Assembly: GCF_010111755.1 (NCBI RefSeq)
Contig: NC_088962.1
Location: 62,001 to 126,000, forward strand
Reading direction: 5' to 3'
Length of the DNA stretch: 64,000 nucleotides
DNA from: Nakaseomyces glabratus
Taxonomy: Eukaryota; Ascomycota; Saccharomycetes; Saccharomycetales; Saccharomycetaceae
In this document: piece after piece, positions 54,484-64,000 of the stretch
Layout: each line of letters begins with the position of its first letter
Numbering within the stretch: position 1 is the stretch's first letter
Notes under the pieces: generated by a model
The model's database searches: none
The model's input: only the letters and a program-made list of their open reading frames with translations
Told to the model about the DNA's origin: nothing
Program-made: the position numbers and the translations under genes

Positions 54484-55509
54484 ATGTCCAACTTCAATTC
54501 GTTTGCCAACTCACTAAGGGAGAACTTGCAAAGTTTCTCGAACACCGTGTCACAAAAGACCCATGAATTGTCTACAAACATCCCTACGTTGGCCCAGAGT
54601 ACCCAGCGTATGGTCCAGGAGAAACTAGGCCAAGTCACTGACATTAGTCAATTACCTCAAGAATATCTTGAGCTGGAGAACAAGGTAGACACCATTAAGA
54701 TTGTTTATGAGCACTTCTTGCAAGTCACTGCTGTTTATGAGAACGAGTCCTATGACTATCCAAAGTATGTTAGTGAATCTGTCAATGAGTTTTCCAAGAA
54801 TATGGCTGCTAAGGTTCAGGAGTTGAGTAAAGCCACTTCTGCCACCGAGGCACAAAATATTCTGGTTGCACCTGGTCCAGTAAAGGAACCCAAGACACTG
54901 AACTATGCCATGAGCAAAGTTGCTTTGAACGCCAGCGAGTACTTGAATCACAGCTTCGATGACCCAATGGACGCTAAGCTATCCAAGGTGCTCCTGAACT
55001 ACAGCGATGTCCAAACCAAAGTGGCCCAAGCAAGATTGCAACAGGATACCCAGATTCAAACAAAATTTAACAAAGTTATAAGGGAGAACTTGGCTGAAAG
55101 CATTGCCAGAGCCAACAAAGCACGTAAGGATGTCCAGTCTAAGAGACTACAATACGACGTCGCAAGAACTAACCTACAAAACGCGAAACCTGAGAAGGAA
55201 GCTGGTCTAAGAGTACAAATGGAAACTTTGGAGGATCAATTTGCACAAGCAACCGAAGATGCTACTGTAGTTATGCAAGAGGTTATTGCTAGTGCCAACT
55301 TCTTACCTAGTTTGAAAGAATTGGCTACCGCTCAATTAGAATACTACGAGCAATCTGCTAAATTGATGAAGGAATTTATATCTTCCGTTGACTCTTCTAG
55401 CTCTGACGCTCCAGCTTCCAAGACTTCCAAGACTTCTCAGACTAGCACCACTACTGATGCCGGCATCTCTCTAGAAGATGACGACGACGAGCCATTGCCT
55501 CCAAAATAA
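54484..55509 (+). CDS. GVP36: BAR-domain protein Gvp36
   Basis: This 341-residue protein (S. cerevisiae Gvp36, YIL041W, is 326) binds curved membranes of Golgi vesicles and acts in endocytosis, actin polarity and vacuole biogenesis. The body (about 20-300) is an all-helical BAR domain rich in coiled-coil heptads. The N terminus is probably an amphipathic helix (FNSFANSLRENLQSFSNTV). The tail is Ser/Thr-rich followed by an acidic DDDDEPLPPK end. No catalytic residues are expected. It faces away from PKP1 and is followed by APQ12, matching YIL041W-YIL040W. Confidence 0.93.
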   Translation: MSNFNSFANSLRENLQSFSNTVSQKTHELSTNIPTLAQSTQRMVQEKLGQVTDISQLPQEYLELENKVDTIKIVYEHFLQVTAVYENESYDYPKYVSESVNEFSKNMAAKVQELSKATSATEAQNILVAPGPVKEPKTLNYAMSKVALNASEYLNHSFDDPMDAKLSKVLLNYSDVQTKVAQARLQQDTQIQTKFNKVIRENLAESIARANKARKDVQSKRLQYDVARTNLQNAKPEKEAGLRVQMETLEDQFAQATEDATVVMQEVIASANFLPSLKELATAQLEYYEQSAKLMKEFISSVDSSSSDAPASKTSKTSQTSTTTDAGISLEDDDDEPLPPK

Positions 55510-57234
55510 ATGAATTAATCAAAAGTATTTGGCCTTGATTGGGACTGCCATTGCTCTCATAGTCAAAACACAGTGTTTTAACTCTTTTACTTTTGCTATA
55601 TTGTCAAAAGATATGCTACTTATTCGTATAAAACCCATATAATTTTACAAATAGAAAATAATATATATATAATCACCAGAAGATATGCAATTGTTATGTT
55701 AAGTAACTAAATATCTCGGTTTTGTTCTATCCTTTAGGACCACTTACCAGCACACCAACATTGTCCAACTGATAAGTAGAGTATAATGTTCACATCGGAA
55801 ACATGACTGATTAATGTATATCAAAATATCCTAAGATAGAAGTACTAGTCATATAGCTAATTTGATCTTGAATTTATATTAAGTACTGCAAAAAAATTAG
55901 GTCCTACCCGGATTCGAACCGGGGTTGTTCGGATCAAAACCGAAAGTGATAACCACTACACTATAGAACCATAAGAAGTTCTTGTTAGTCTACAAAAATC
56001 AGGCTGCCATGTTGAAAGATATGAAAGTCACATGATCTCATTATTGTGTGTCATAGTGTGTTTCCCTTTTATATCAGCAACTTCATTGTATTTATTCATA
56101 AAATCTATTCCAGGTGCTGGAGGTTTTGAAGAATACGTTGTAGGTTCTACATCGTTTCTATAAGTACTTGATCTCTAGACACAATGTCCCTCTAAATTAC
56201 TTATACCTCACATGCTATTCTGTAATGTAAGTTATTTTCATCCACAAATAGTATACTAGCTATGCTGATTTCGATATCAAGAGGTTGTTTAAAGTATACT
56301 TTGATGAATGATAATTCGATCTTAGGATATATATAAGCTGTGGAGTCACTTGTGCTTTCCCCTTCTAAACTCCGCGTTGGTAAGGAGCCGGGTATATCAA
56401 GAAACTGATTGACAGTCCCAAGACGGTTTTTTTGGACATGACTATTGTTTCATAACAAATACATCCCATAATCATTGAAATTAATTTTTAAGATATCTAC
56501 AACTTGGGAATTATCCAATAGATGATTTTAACCCTCTCACATGAACATCTAGTGATTCTTGAAGATATCCTCAGTAACAATATTCTGACCTGATTATATA
56601 CCTTGATATATTAGTGAATATTATTGTACTCTACTTTCAGTTAGTAACATGTGCCTGAGTAATTGGAAATAGTAAAAATGTTGGCCTTTCATTTGCCACA
56701 TCTCTAGCATCGCAATTGCTATTGCCTTGATGTTTTATTTCCATGTCAACTTTCACTTAGTGGAAATGAGTTGGATATAATTTTTAGGATTGGGGCTAAG
56801 GAATCTTGCTCAACATAACAAAAAGTTTCCAATTATGAATAAAATAACAGGTTACCAAGTTGGATATCAGTTGCTATTATTTTACCTTTGTCAGTATCAA
56901 ATTGTATGCTCCAACATTTCACATTATATAAATTCTAAATGGATTAGATATCGAATACAAGAAAGTGATGCACTAATAAAAGTAGAATATTTACAAAGAA
57001 TATTGCCAGTTACAATATGTATACTGTTAGAAACATTTTCATCTGCTATAATTATTACTTTGCATTTGACTCCTTGACCAATATTCTTGGTTAATGAGTC
57101 CAGCTTATAATTAGCTTCTTAATTTGAAAAAAAAGGAAATCTGCGATGACATGCATAAACAGAGGCAATATTGTACTTGAAGTAGAAACGAAACAGACAT
57201 AAATCAAAGGCAACAACACCTCAGAAAATCACAG
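55510..57234. other. GVP36 3' flank, tRNA-Gln, and APQ12 upstream region
   Basis: This 1.7 kb interval contains the tRNA-Gln gene listed separately. The rest is AT-rich with no supportable gene; a 95-codon frame at 56790 begins with TTG. I see no LTR next to the tRNA. Confidence 0.6.
55899..55970 (-). tRNA. tRNA-Gln (anticodon UUG)
   Basis: A 72-nt intronless tRNA is on the minus strand. The anticodon loop TTTTGAT, closed by stem TTCGG/CCGAA, gives anticodon TTG. The T arm carries GGTTCGAATCC and the D arm GTGTAGTGGTTATCAC, matching the A and B box promoters. The acceptor stem pairs fully if one T-G wobble (position 4 with 69) is allowed. A run of seven T's directly downstream on the minus strand (55890-55896) is the RNA polymerase III terminator. 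The sequence is very close to S. cerevisiae tRNA-Gln(UUG). Confidence 0.97.
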
Positions 57235-57678
57235 ATGATGGATAGAACAGTTACACACCCAGAGGAGAACATACAACAACTGATTGTTGGGCTTTTAAGC
57301 AAGGTCATCAATTTCTTGCAGATACTGATCCCAGTTATTGTTCGGTTTAGCAAGGAGTACCCTACAGCTTTTATAGTCATTTCTTTGATCATAGGCCTGT
57401 ATGTAGTCTGGAGATGTATCATGAGCTTATATGCTATGGTTAGAAGATTGTTCTATCTGTCTCTTGTGTTGCTTGTGGTGTGTGCTTACATGCGTGGTGC
57501 AGAACTGTTCTTCGAACACGACGTTCCACTGGTGGCGAACGGTATCTGGGACAACAGAGAACTGATTAAGAGCTCTGTGGTATCTACATGTACATACGGC
57601 TACAAAATACTAAGACAGAATTCCATTATTCTGTATTACTACCTGAAGAACCAACTGGAAGAAGCTATCCAAAAATGA
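57235..57678 (+). CDS. APQ12: Apq12, nuclear envelope/ER membrane protein
   Basis: This 147-residue protein (S. cerevisiae Apq12, YIL040W, is 138) is needed for nuclear pore assembly, mRNA export and nuclear membrane lipid homeostasis, together with Brr6 and Brl1. Two hydrophobic segments (about 47-65 and 72-90) are separated by a short basic linker (MVRR), and an amphipathic perinuclear helix probably follows around 95-110. The N and C termini are polar. Two consecutive ATG codons (57235 and 57238) allow either start. Position after GVP36 supports the assignment. Confidence 0.9.
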   Translation: MMDRTVTHPEENIQQLIVGLLSKVINFLQILIPVIVRFSKEYPTAFIVISLIIGLYVVWRCIMSLYAMVRRLFYLSLVLLVVCAYMRGAELFFEHDVPLVANGIWDNRELIKSSVVSTCTYGYKILRQNSIILYYYLKNQLEEAIQK

Positions 57679-58294
57679 TAAACTTCCTTGTCACATATGG
57701 ACATAGACAATTACCAATTATGTTTTTGATCGCTGGAGTTCGCACTAAGTATGGGTACGTTAACAGATTAGCTAATAGGTCTGCTTCTCTATAGAGTTTC
57801 TCCGTATGTGAAAGGATCTGCAAGAAGTTAAAGCCATACATTGGTGACAAAGACTCATCGAGGTGAAAGAGAGTTACTTACAACGATTTATCCGAGACTT
57901 CTTGTGAATCATTCAGGGGGAGTACGTTTGTCTTTATCCTTTGAGTGTTAAACTTTCTATGTTATTGAATGGCACTCTTATTGGGCATTCCCATCGTCTT
58001 ACTTTGGGAAAAGGGGGATTCTGGCTCTACGCCCATTCTTCCCTAACTTGATGGGTCGAAAGAAGATGCATTAGCTTGAAGTTGTTAGAGAGACTCATAT
58101 ACTGTATATTTGCTGTTGTAAACTCCAGGTCCCCTTTTCAACTTGGAACTTCCCTCATCAAGAAGTATTTAAAGTAGCTTCCCTAGAGAACTTTTATTAT
58201 ATCTGTAAAAACAACTTTAAACTATTGCTATAGCATTAATTATAGAGCACAGCATTAATAGACAAAAGTCAGCAGAACATAGGCACATACAAAT
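57679..58294. other. APQ12 3' flank / CAJ1 promoter
   Basis: This is 616 bp. S. cerevisiae has ISD11 (YER048W-A) divergent from CAJ1, but no matching minus-strand frame is present here. I see no other gene. Confidence 0.55.
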
Positions 58295-59416
58295 ATGGTG
58301 AAAGATACTGAATACTATGATATCCTTGGTGTGAAACCAGAGGCTACTTCTGCCGAAATTAAGAAGGCCTACAGAAGGCGGGCAATGGAAACTCATCCAG
58401 ACAAGCATCCTAATGACCCTAATGCCCAGGCCAAATTCCAAGCAGTTGGTGAAGCGTATCAAGTTCTGAGTGATGACGAATTGAGGAAGAGATATGATCA
58501 GCTTGGTAAAGAGAGTGCTGTGCCTCAACAAGGTTTTGTCGACCCATCTGAGTACTTTACTGCGATTTTTGGTGGTGATGGTTTTAAAGAATGGGTTGGT
58601 GAGTTCTCTTTGTTCAAGGAGCTTGGAGAAGCTGCTGCTGAGGAAGCTGCAACAGGAACTACTTCTGCTGAGGCTGCTGCTGAGGCTAATGGCAGTGCAA
58701 ATGGAAAGTCGAAATTGACCAAGGAACAACGGGAGAAACTAGCAGAAATGCAAAAGAGAAGGAGAGAGGACCTGATCAAGCAGGTCGAGGAACTTTCAAA
58801 CAAACTTAATGCCAAATTGGACAGCTATGTTGTTGCTGTTAAGGGTAATCACTTGGATGAATTCCAAAAGAAGTTGACTCAAGAAATTGAAGAGTTAAAA
58901 CTTGAAAGTTTCGGCCTTGAGTTGTTGCATATCTTGGCCAAAGTATACCGTAACAAAGCAAACAACTATCTTCTCTCTAAGAAAACACTAGGTGTTTCAC
59001 GTTTCTTGACAGGGTTCAGAGATGGTGCTAAAGATGTCAAGTCCACTTATAGTTTAATACACACAGGCTACGAAGCTCAAAAGACCATGCAAGGTCTAAG
59101 TGAAGTGAATCCTGAAGAATTAAGCCCCGAAGAGCGTGCTAAGTTCGAACATATGGTTGCGGGGAAGACCTTGGGTGTGATGTGGGCTATGTCTAAATTT
59201 GAACTTGAACGTAAACTAAGAGAAGTCTGCAACAGAATTCTAAATGACCGTAATGGTCACGATAAGACGTTGAAGGCCAAGGGTTTGCTGTTCCTAGCTG
59301 ACAACTTCTCAAGAGCCAGAAGATCGCCTGAGGAAGCAGAAGAAGCAAGAGTATTTGAAGAGTTGATCTTGGGCCAGCAGGAAAGACAAACTAAGAGACG
59401 TTACAGGGTCCAATGA
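58295..59416 (+). CDS. CAJ1: Caj1, type III J-domain protein
   Basis: This 373-residue J protein (S. cerevisiae Caj1, YER048C, is 391) stimulates Hsp70 and acts at the plasma membrane in quality control. The J domain occupies residues 4-72 with His-Pro-Asp at 34-36. It is followed by the conserved FVDPSEYFTAIFGGDGFKEW segment, a low-complexity Ala/Glu-rich linker (about 112-150), and the X-domain helical C-terminal region shared with Djp1, including GVMWAMSKFELERKL and RARRSPEEAEEARVFEELIL. There is no zinc-finger region, so it is not Ydj1-type. Its place between APQ12 and TED1 brings a chromosome V-type gene into a chromosome IX-type block. Confidence 0.93.
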   Translation: MVKDTEYYDILGVKPEATSAEIKKAYRRRAMETHPDKHPNDPNAQAKFQAVGEAYQVLSDDELRKRYDQLGKESAVPQQGFVDPSEYFTAIFGGDGFKEWVGEFSLFKELGEAAAEEAATGTTSAEAAAEANGSANGKSKLTKEQREKLAEMQKRRREDLIKQVEELSNKLNAKLDSYVVAVKGNHLDEFQKKLTQEIEELKLESFGLELLHILAKVYRNKANNYLLSKKTLGVSRFLTGFRDGAKDVKSTYSLIHTGYEAQKTMQGLSEVNPEELSPEERAKFEHMVAGKTLGVMWAMSKFELERKLREVCNRILNDRNGHDKTLKAKGLLFLADNFSRARRSPEEAEEARVFEELILGQQERQTKRRYRVQ

Positions 59417-59867
59417 ACACGAGAAGCCCTAACCTTATCACATAATTTAAACCTAATCGGTTACTTGTAAATTACAATATGTACTACACTCTATAAACGT
59501 GTATTTTGTGTTCTAATGAATAATTTAGCATTGTTACTGACCTGTCATTATGGGCTTCCAAATTGTAAATCCTTTCCCACGCACAATTCCTTTAATGGAT
59601 CAAATCCGATAAAACAACAAGAATAGAGATTATGGGAAACACAAGAATATTATCTGGCGCAATTGATTCTATCAGGAAAGGAAATTACCAACAAATAACT
59701 AAAAGTGAAGTTGGTAAATTGCAATTCCAAAACCATCGCCAAGTTTTCCTAGCTACTTTAACTCTGACTTTGCACTGCCTTAAACTGGTTAAATAATACA
59801 CTGCAGTAATCGATTTTATTTATTTTGTGAACAATAAAGGAGCAAACGAATTGAAACACAGGTGATA
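59417..59867. other. CAJ1 3' flank / TED1 promoter
   Basis: This is 451 bp of AT-rich sequence between plus-strand genes. I see no gene or clear site. Confidence 0.5.
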
Positions 59868-61295
59868 ATGGGGTTGCGTGGTTTTATCAAGCTCTTTGCT
59901 GTTTTTGGAACTCTTCTAGCTTTGTTTTCGAACTTATTCATATACACATACCCTTCAATTCATCCTGGTAGATGCTCCTGGGCACGTACCAAGAATGATA
60001 AGTTTGTGGATGTATCTCTACCAAAAGGTCTATCCACCACAAATAAAGTTAAAATAACTGTTCAGAACTACTTTAATGATCTATTTGGGTACACTGAGAA
60101 TACCGAGGATTCTGCTGTTGAAGATATTCATTTCATGGCATTTGGTGATCCTCAAATTAAAGGTATCTTTAAGAACACACCATATAATACCAGGTTAGAT
60201 ATTTTTGGAAATGATTACTACTTGGGTCACATATACTCAATGATGAAGAAAAGGTTAAAGCCTTTACATGTGGCGGTTCTGGGAGATTTATTCTCATCTC
60301 AATGGATCGGTGATTCCGAATTCTATAATAGGACCTATAGGTATATGGATCGCATCTTTCAAAGAGACACCACTGAGATTGTAAATATTAAGGAGAATCA
60401 TCATGACGAAGAAGGCCAGTATAAAACAGACTGGAAAGCTTGGGGTGATCAGTTTAAGGAATACTACGAGAATAACATGACGTTCCCATTTGGTTATTCT
60501 GATGTTTATTCGTGGAATCCTAACCAGGAAAACTTCTTATTTATTAATATTTCTGGTAACCATGACTGTGGTTATTCTGGAGATGCCACTTACCAACATA
60601 TGTCTAGATACTACGACATGTTTGGTAAAGATAATTATTGGATTGAATATGATACAAATACTGACCACCCATGGCGTATTGTTGTCCTGAATAGCTTATT
60701 GTTAGATGGCCCACCTTTGCAACAAGAGTTTGTTGATGCAACATGGGAATTCCTATACCAATTGTTTGAGCGCCGTTTTGAAGGAAACACAATTTTACTA
60801 TCTCACGTACCATTCTATAAAGAGGAAGGTCTATGTGTTGATGGTCCAGAATTTAGATACTATCCGGAAGTTTTCGAAAGAGAACCATATAAAGCTAATC
60901 TATTAAGATCACAAAACCATCTAAGTAAGGAAACTTCAGAAAAAGTTTTAAACTTGGTGTTCGATAATGATAAACCAGGTATAGTATTGACTGGTCATGA
61001 CCACGAAGGCTGTGAGACTATTTATAATAAGTTCAAGAATGGTACATGGGAAGCTACAAGAAAACCAGTTTATGAGGATACACTTGCTCATATACAGGAG
61101 GTTACGGTTAGAGCTATGATGGGTGAGTTCTATGGTAATACTGGCTTAATTACTGGTCATTTTAATAAGTCACTGAAAACCTGGGAATGGAAATTTTCCT
61201 TGTGTCCTTTTGCTATACAGCATGTCTGGTGGATTGCCAAAGTCTCAGCATTAATTTCAGGTTTTCTATGGTCTTTTATTGTTCTTCTGAACTAG
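59868..61295 (+). CDS. TED1: Ted1, GPI-glycan remodelling metallophosphoesterase
   Basis: This 475-residue ER enzyme (S. cerevisiae Ted1, YIL039W, 473) removes ethanolamine phosphate from the second mannose of GPI anchors, allowing export of GPI proteins with Emp24/Erv25. An N-terminal signal anchor (about 5-25) and a C-terminal membrane segment (about 455-475) flank the lumenal phosphoesterase domain. The metal-binding motifs are complete: GDPQ with Asp94, GDLF with Asp140, GNHDC with Asn231-His232-Asp233, SHVP, and GHDHE with His377 and His379. The ATG at 59868 is used; two more upstream codons start at a GTG. NOT3 converges from the right, as in YIL039W-YIL038C. Confidence 0.94.
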   Translation: MGLRGFIKLFAVFGTLLALFSNLFIYTYPSIHPGRCSWARTKNDKFVDVSLPKGLSTTNKVKITVQNYFNDLFGYTENTEDSAVEDIHFMAFGDPQIKGIFKNTPYNTRLDIFGNDYYLGHIYSMMKKRLKPLHVAVLGDLFSSQWIGDSEFYNRTYRYMDRIFQRDTTEIVNIKENHHDEEGQYKTDWKAWGDQFKEYYENNMTFPFGYSDVYSWNPNQENFLFINISGNHDCGYSGDATYQHMSRYYDMFGKDNYWIEYDTNTDHPWRIVVLNSLLLDGPPLQQEFVDATWEFLYQLFERRFEGNTILLSHVPFYKEEGLCVDGPEFRYYPEVFEREPYKANLLRSQNHLSKETSEKVLNLVFDNDKPGIVLTGHDHEGCETIYNKFKNGTWEATRKPVYEDTLAHIQEVTVRAMMGEFYGNTGLITGHFNKSLKTWEWKFSLCPFAIQHVWWIAKVSALISGFLWSFIVLLN

Positions 61296-61566
61296 GATAG
61301 TGATAATATTTATAATAATGATATTGAAGTTTTCTTTTGTGCATAGGCAATTTATGTCATTATATTCGGCGGAACCACTTTGTTTAGAACTATGGCATGC
61401 GTACTCCTTCTAATTGCACAAGCTTTAGAAAGAGCAGAATTTTTTTTTCTTTTAGCATAGCTTTTGCAGCTAACAATACTTCTCACTCTTATAAAATCAT
61501 AAAGATGTAAACAATTTATTATGTACAAAGTCGAAATATTTAAAATAAAATATGTCTTGAAATAAA

Positions 61567-63978
61567 TTATGCAGATATGGAGTCTTTGCCCCTTTTCAGT
61601 TGTTGCAGAAGTTGTTGTCCATGAGATAGTGCATTATCATCATCTCCAGTTAGAGAATTTTGTTCTGTATCCCGACCATCAGTATTGCTTTGTTTTTGAT
61701 TATCTTTTAATAATCCGTAGTCAAGTTTGAAATTGACCTTATCAATCACTGTCCAGTCGTCCAGTTTAAATATTTTATAATCTCCAATTTCGTACTGATC
61801 ATTCACTAGTTTAGGTTCTCCTTGTCTTAAGAACCACATAACTTCATTATTAGCCACTCTCCACTCTCTATTTTTGAGTACTTTAGAAGCGATCTGCTTT
61901 TCTAAGGGCGTTACACTAAAGTAATAGTTGTAAAATAGAGTGAACATGTCCAACGATTCAAATTTTGACATCAAGATTTCTTCATTGAAATTTGCTTCAT
62001 TGTTTCTTAAAGAAGACCATAATGAATGACGAGCTGTATCCCATTGCTGTGCCGATCTGAAAGCATCAAGAGGTGAAGGCGGATTAACGCCATAAGGAAC
62101 ATTATCTAGTCTGAATATATTGCAGGTATCTCTGGATCTTCTTATCTTACCTTCTGAAGTTGTTGTTATATTATTCTTCGTCAAATCCATGCCCATAATA
62201 AACTCTTGAATACCACTTGGTAGCAAAAGCATTTCAAAATCAGAAGATAAAGCAGATTTCAAATGCTCTTTCTTCAAGTTCTGAGTATTTGATTCATCCA
62301 ATGACAATTGTTCTTCAGAGTCACTTTCGATTTCCTCATAGTCTGAATCAGAGAAATCTGAAAATAGAGGTGCTTCCAATATAGGACTGTCAATATTCAC
62401 TTCTTGCTCTTTATTATTATTCTCATCTGATGTATTGTCCATAGAGCCTTTGGCATTATCATTTTGTGGTTCAGCAGGTTTCGTTTGCTCAGACACTGAA
62501 TTGATTTGAGTTGCGGCAGACACGCTTTGTTCGTGCGCTTTTTCCAATCTTTCTGCCAATGTTGTTCCAGTAGTGTTGATTTGTGTCTTTGAAATTGTGG
62601 GAGTCTGCTCATTTGTTTGTTGAGTTATCGAATTTGAGCGCGAAGACATAGTAGCTACCAAAGAAGGAGGTGAATTTATTTTGCGTTCTTTTTCTATACC
62701 ATGAGATGCTGCAACAGACCATTTTAAATCACCTGCCGGCCTGGCTGGAACCACAGCTGGTTTTAGAATGGTAGAACTTGTCATTCCATTTTGAGTTTGA
62801 ATGTGCGTATGACTACCCTTTATTTCAGCTGTGTCAGTATTGAAGCCAGTGGTTGTCGGCCTAGATGATACAGGTGTCGAAGTTGTGGGCTTTTTCACTA
62901 GAGGACTACGAGGAGTTGTATTTGCCGTTGAATTTTCAATTTTACTAACTATAGGAGATACCGACTCGCTCTTATTATTGCTCTTATCATCATTTTTATC
63001 ATCTGAGTTAGAAATAATGGATGAATCTGCTGACTGAGGTTTTGCAGCTGGTATTGATATAGTTGGTGGAGCATTTGCTGTAGCGATAGCAGCGTTTTTA
63101 GCGGCCACCTTTGCTGCTTTTTTAGCCTCTCTCTCTAGTTTCCTCAATTCCTTCTTAGAAAGTTTTGACGTGTCTATCGAATCCAAATCTATTGGTTCGT
63201 TGTTTTCGCCGCCTAGATTATCTTCTGAACTTTGTGCAGCAAAATATTGTGCCACTTCATGAGCAATAGCTTCATTTGAGGTTAAATCTAGAGTATCATA
63301 AATAGTTTCATCTTCCACAAAATCAGGTTCTCTGTTTGATTCGATGAAATATCGAATATCATCTTTGATAGCATTTACTTTTTGTGGATCTAATTCCTCG
63401 TTGGCTAACAACCTTAATGCAAGTTCCATTTGCTGCTGATGCCAACGATAACGAAGCTGTAATGCTTTTAGTTGGTCTTTCTTTTCATCGTTTGCTGCTG
63501 ATGCAGTCTTTTTCTTTTTGTTCAACACTATAAGTCGGTCAATTTCTATCTGAGCAGCTTCATATTGTCTTTCCAACTCGTCAATCTCTTGTGAGAGGTA
63601 ATCGGAAACTTCTTTTATCTCCTTTTCTTGAGGGCCCAGCGTGTCTGATTTTTTTAAACTTATATTAGAGTAAGCCTTCTCTTTTGAGGCCTTCTCAACA
63701 GCTTTATATTTTTCCATCGCAGTTTCTACTGACCTTCGGTATTCTAGCAGAGAGTCTTTATCTTTTATCTCTGGTGAGCTCTGCCATGATTTGATCTGTT
63801 CTCGTAGCCTTTGTAGTTTTTTTACTTCACGTTTAAGATCAGATTCGAGTTTCTCTTTTTGAGACGGATTATTTGTACAACTTTCATGCCTTTCATAATA
63901 ACTATCAAATATATCTAGACCTTCATTGATCTTTTTAAAGACCCTGTCTATTTCCTGTTGAAGTTTCCTATGAGCCAT
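61567..63978 (-). CDS. NOT3: Not3, subunit of the CCR4-NOT complex
   Basis: This 803-residue protein (S. cerevisiae Not3, YIL038C, is 836) belongs to the CCR4-NOT complex, which deadenylates mRNA and regulates transcription and codon-optimality-dependent decay. The N-terminal Not3/Not5 domain (about 1-235) begins MAHRKLQQEIDRVFKKINEG and is coiled-coil. A long Ser/Thr/Asn-rich linker (about 290-560) with a basic KKELRKLEREAKKAAK helix at about 272-288 follows. The C-terminal NOT box (about 640-780) contains LFYNYYFSVTPLEKQIASKVL and EVMWFLRQGEPK. The duplicate Not5 is shorter (560). Only 22 bp of upstream sequence is in the window, so the promoter is not visible. Confidence 0.93.
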   Translation of the reverse strand: MAHRKLQQEIDRVFKKINEGLDIFDSYYERHESCTNNPSQKEKLESDLKREVKKLQRLREQIKSWQSSPEIKDKDSLLEYRRSVETAMEKYKAVEKASKEKAYSNISLKKSDTLGPQEKEIKEVSDYLSQEIDELERQYEAAQIEIDRLIVLNKKKKTASAANDEKKDQLKALQLRYRWHQQQMELALRLLANEELDPQKVNAIKDDIRYFIESNREPDFVEDETIYDTLDLTSNEAIAHEVAQYFAAQSSEDNLGGENNEPIDLDSIDTSKLSKKELRKLEREAKKAAKVAAKNAAIATANAPPTISIPAAKPQSADSSIISNSDDKNDDKSNNKSESVSPIVSKIENSTANTTPRSPLVKKPTTSTPVSSRPTTTGFNTDTAEIKGSHTHIQTQNGMTSSTILKPAVVPARPAGDLKWSVAASHGIEKERKINSPPSLVATMSSRSNSITQQTNEQTPTISKTQINTTGTTLAERLEKAHEQSVSAATQINSVSEQTKPAEPQNDNAKGSMDNTSDENNNKEQEVNIDSPILEAPLFSDFSDSDYEEIESDSEEQLSLDESNTQNLKKEHLKSALSSDFEMLLLPSGIQEFIMGMDLTKNNITTTSEGKIRRSRDTCNIFRLDNVPYGVNPPSPLDAFRSAQQWDTARHSLWSSLRNNEANFNEEILMSKFESLDMFTLFYNYYFSVTPLEKQIASKVLKNREWRVANNEVMWFLRQGEPKLVNDQYEIGDYKIFKLDDWTVIDKVNFKLDYGLLKDNQKQSNTDGRDTEQNSLTGDDDNALSHGQQLLQQLKRGKDSISA

Positions 63979-64000
63979 TTTGTTTTCCTGGTTGATATTA

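Noticed and set aside
56790..57077. 95-codon frame upstream of APQ12
   Set aside because: The start is TTG and no ATG is available until well inside. Composition is typical of AT-rich spacer DNA.

Overview
This is nuclear DNA from a budding yeast of the Saccharomycetaceae. The proteins look like close to moderately close relatives of Saccharomyces cerevisiae proteins, CUG need not be reassigned, introns are almost absent, and gene order follows known S. cerevisiae blocks. The order USV1/RGM1 - CNB1 - GPB2 - ACS1 - FCY2 - DFG10 - NEO1 matches what I remember of the left part of chromosome L of Candida (Nakaseomyces) glabrata. My best placement is therefore C. glabrata or a close Nakaseomyces relative; this rests on memory and was not searched.

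Layout. (1) 1-8.1 kb corresponds to S. cerevisiae YMR184-YMR187: the 3' part of a YMR187C-like gene, the Hsp90 gene HSC82, RTP1 and ADD37. (2) 8.1-23.5 kb is unusually empty: three genes (a diverged Sso-type syntaxin, an RGM1/USV1 zinc-finger factor, and calcineurin B CNB1) fill about 17% of 15.4 kb. (3) 23.5-28.7 kb holds GPB2 (kelch protein of the Ras/PKA pathway) and ACS1 (acetyl-CoA synthetase), the YAL056W-YAL054C pair without PEX22. (4) 28.7-64 kb starts with a 2.1 kb divergent promoter rich in repeats, then FCY2, DFG10, NEO1, SYG1, HIS1, MET30, PIG2/GIP2, a 37-codon membrane microprotein, AGE2, CBR1, PKP1, GVP36, tRNA-Gln(UUG), APQ12, CAJ1, TED1 and NOT3. This last block interleaves genes that S. 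cerevisiae keeps on two duplicated segments (YIL038-YIL049 and YER048-YER056). Genes of the ancestral block are missing, which points to a post-duplication genome with reciprocal gene loss rather than a pre-duplication one.

There is no operon logic, but several genes share themes. FCY2, NEO1, SYG1, APQ12, TED1, DFG10, CBR1 and AGE2 act in membranes, lipid or trafficking. ACS1, GPB2, USV1/RGM1, PKP1 and PIG2 act in carbon-source and nutrient response. Promoter elements fit the genes: heat-shock elements at HSC82, a CSRE and an Adr1-type site at ACS1, a Gcn4 site at HIS1, a Cbf1 palindrome at MET30, and many STRE cores upstream of USV1/RGM1.

Most notable: the microprotein at 49954-50067, too short for routine ORF calling and sitting where S. 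cerevisiae has YER053C-A; the gene desert upstream of USV1/RGM1; the diverged syntaxin; and the tandem and inverted CTTACAG repeats between ACS1 and FCY2. I found no transposon with intact coding sequence, no CRISPR array, no rRNA and no centromere.
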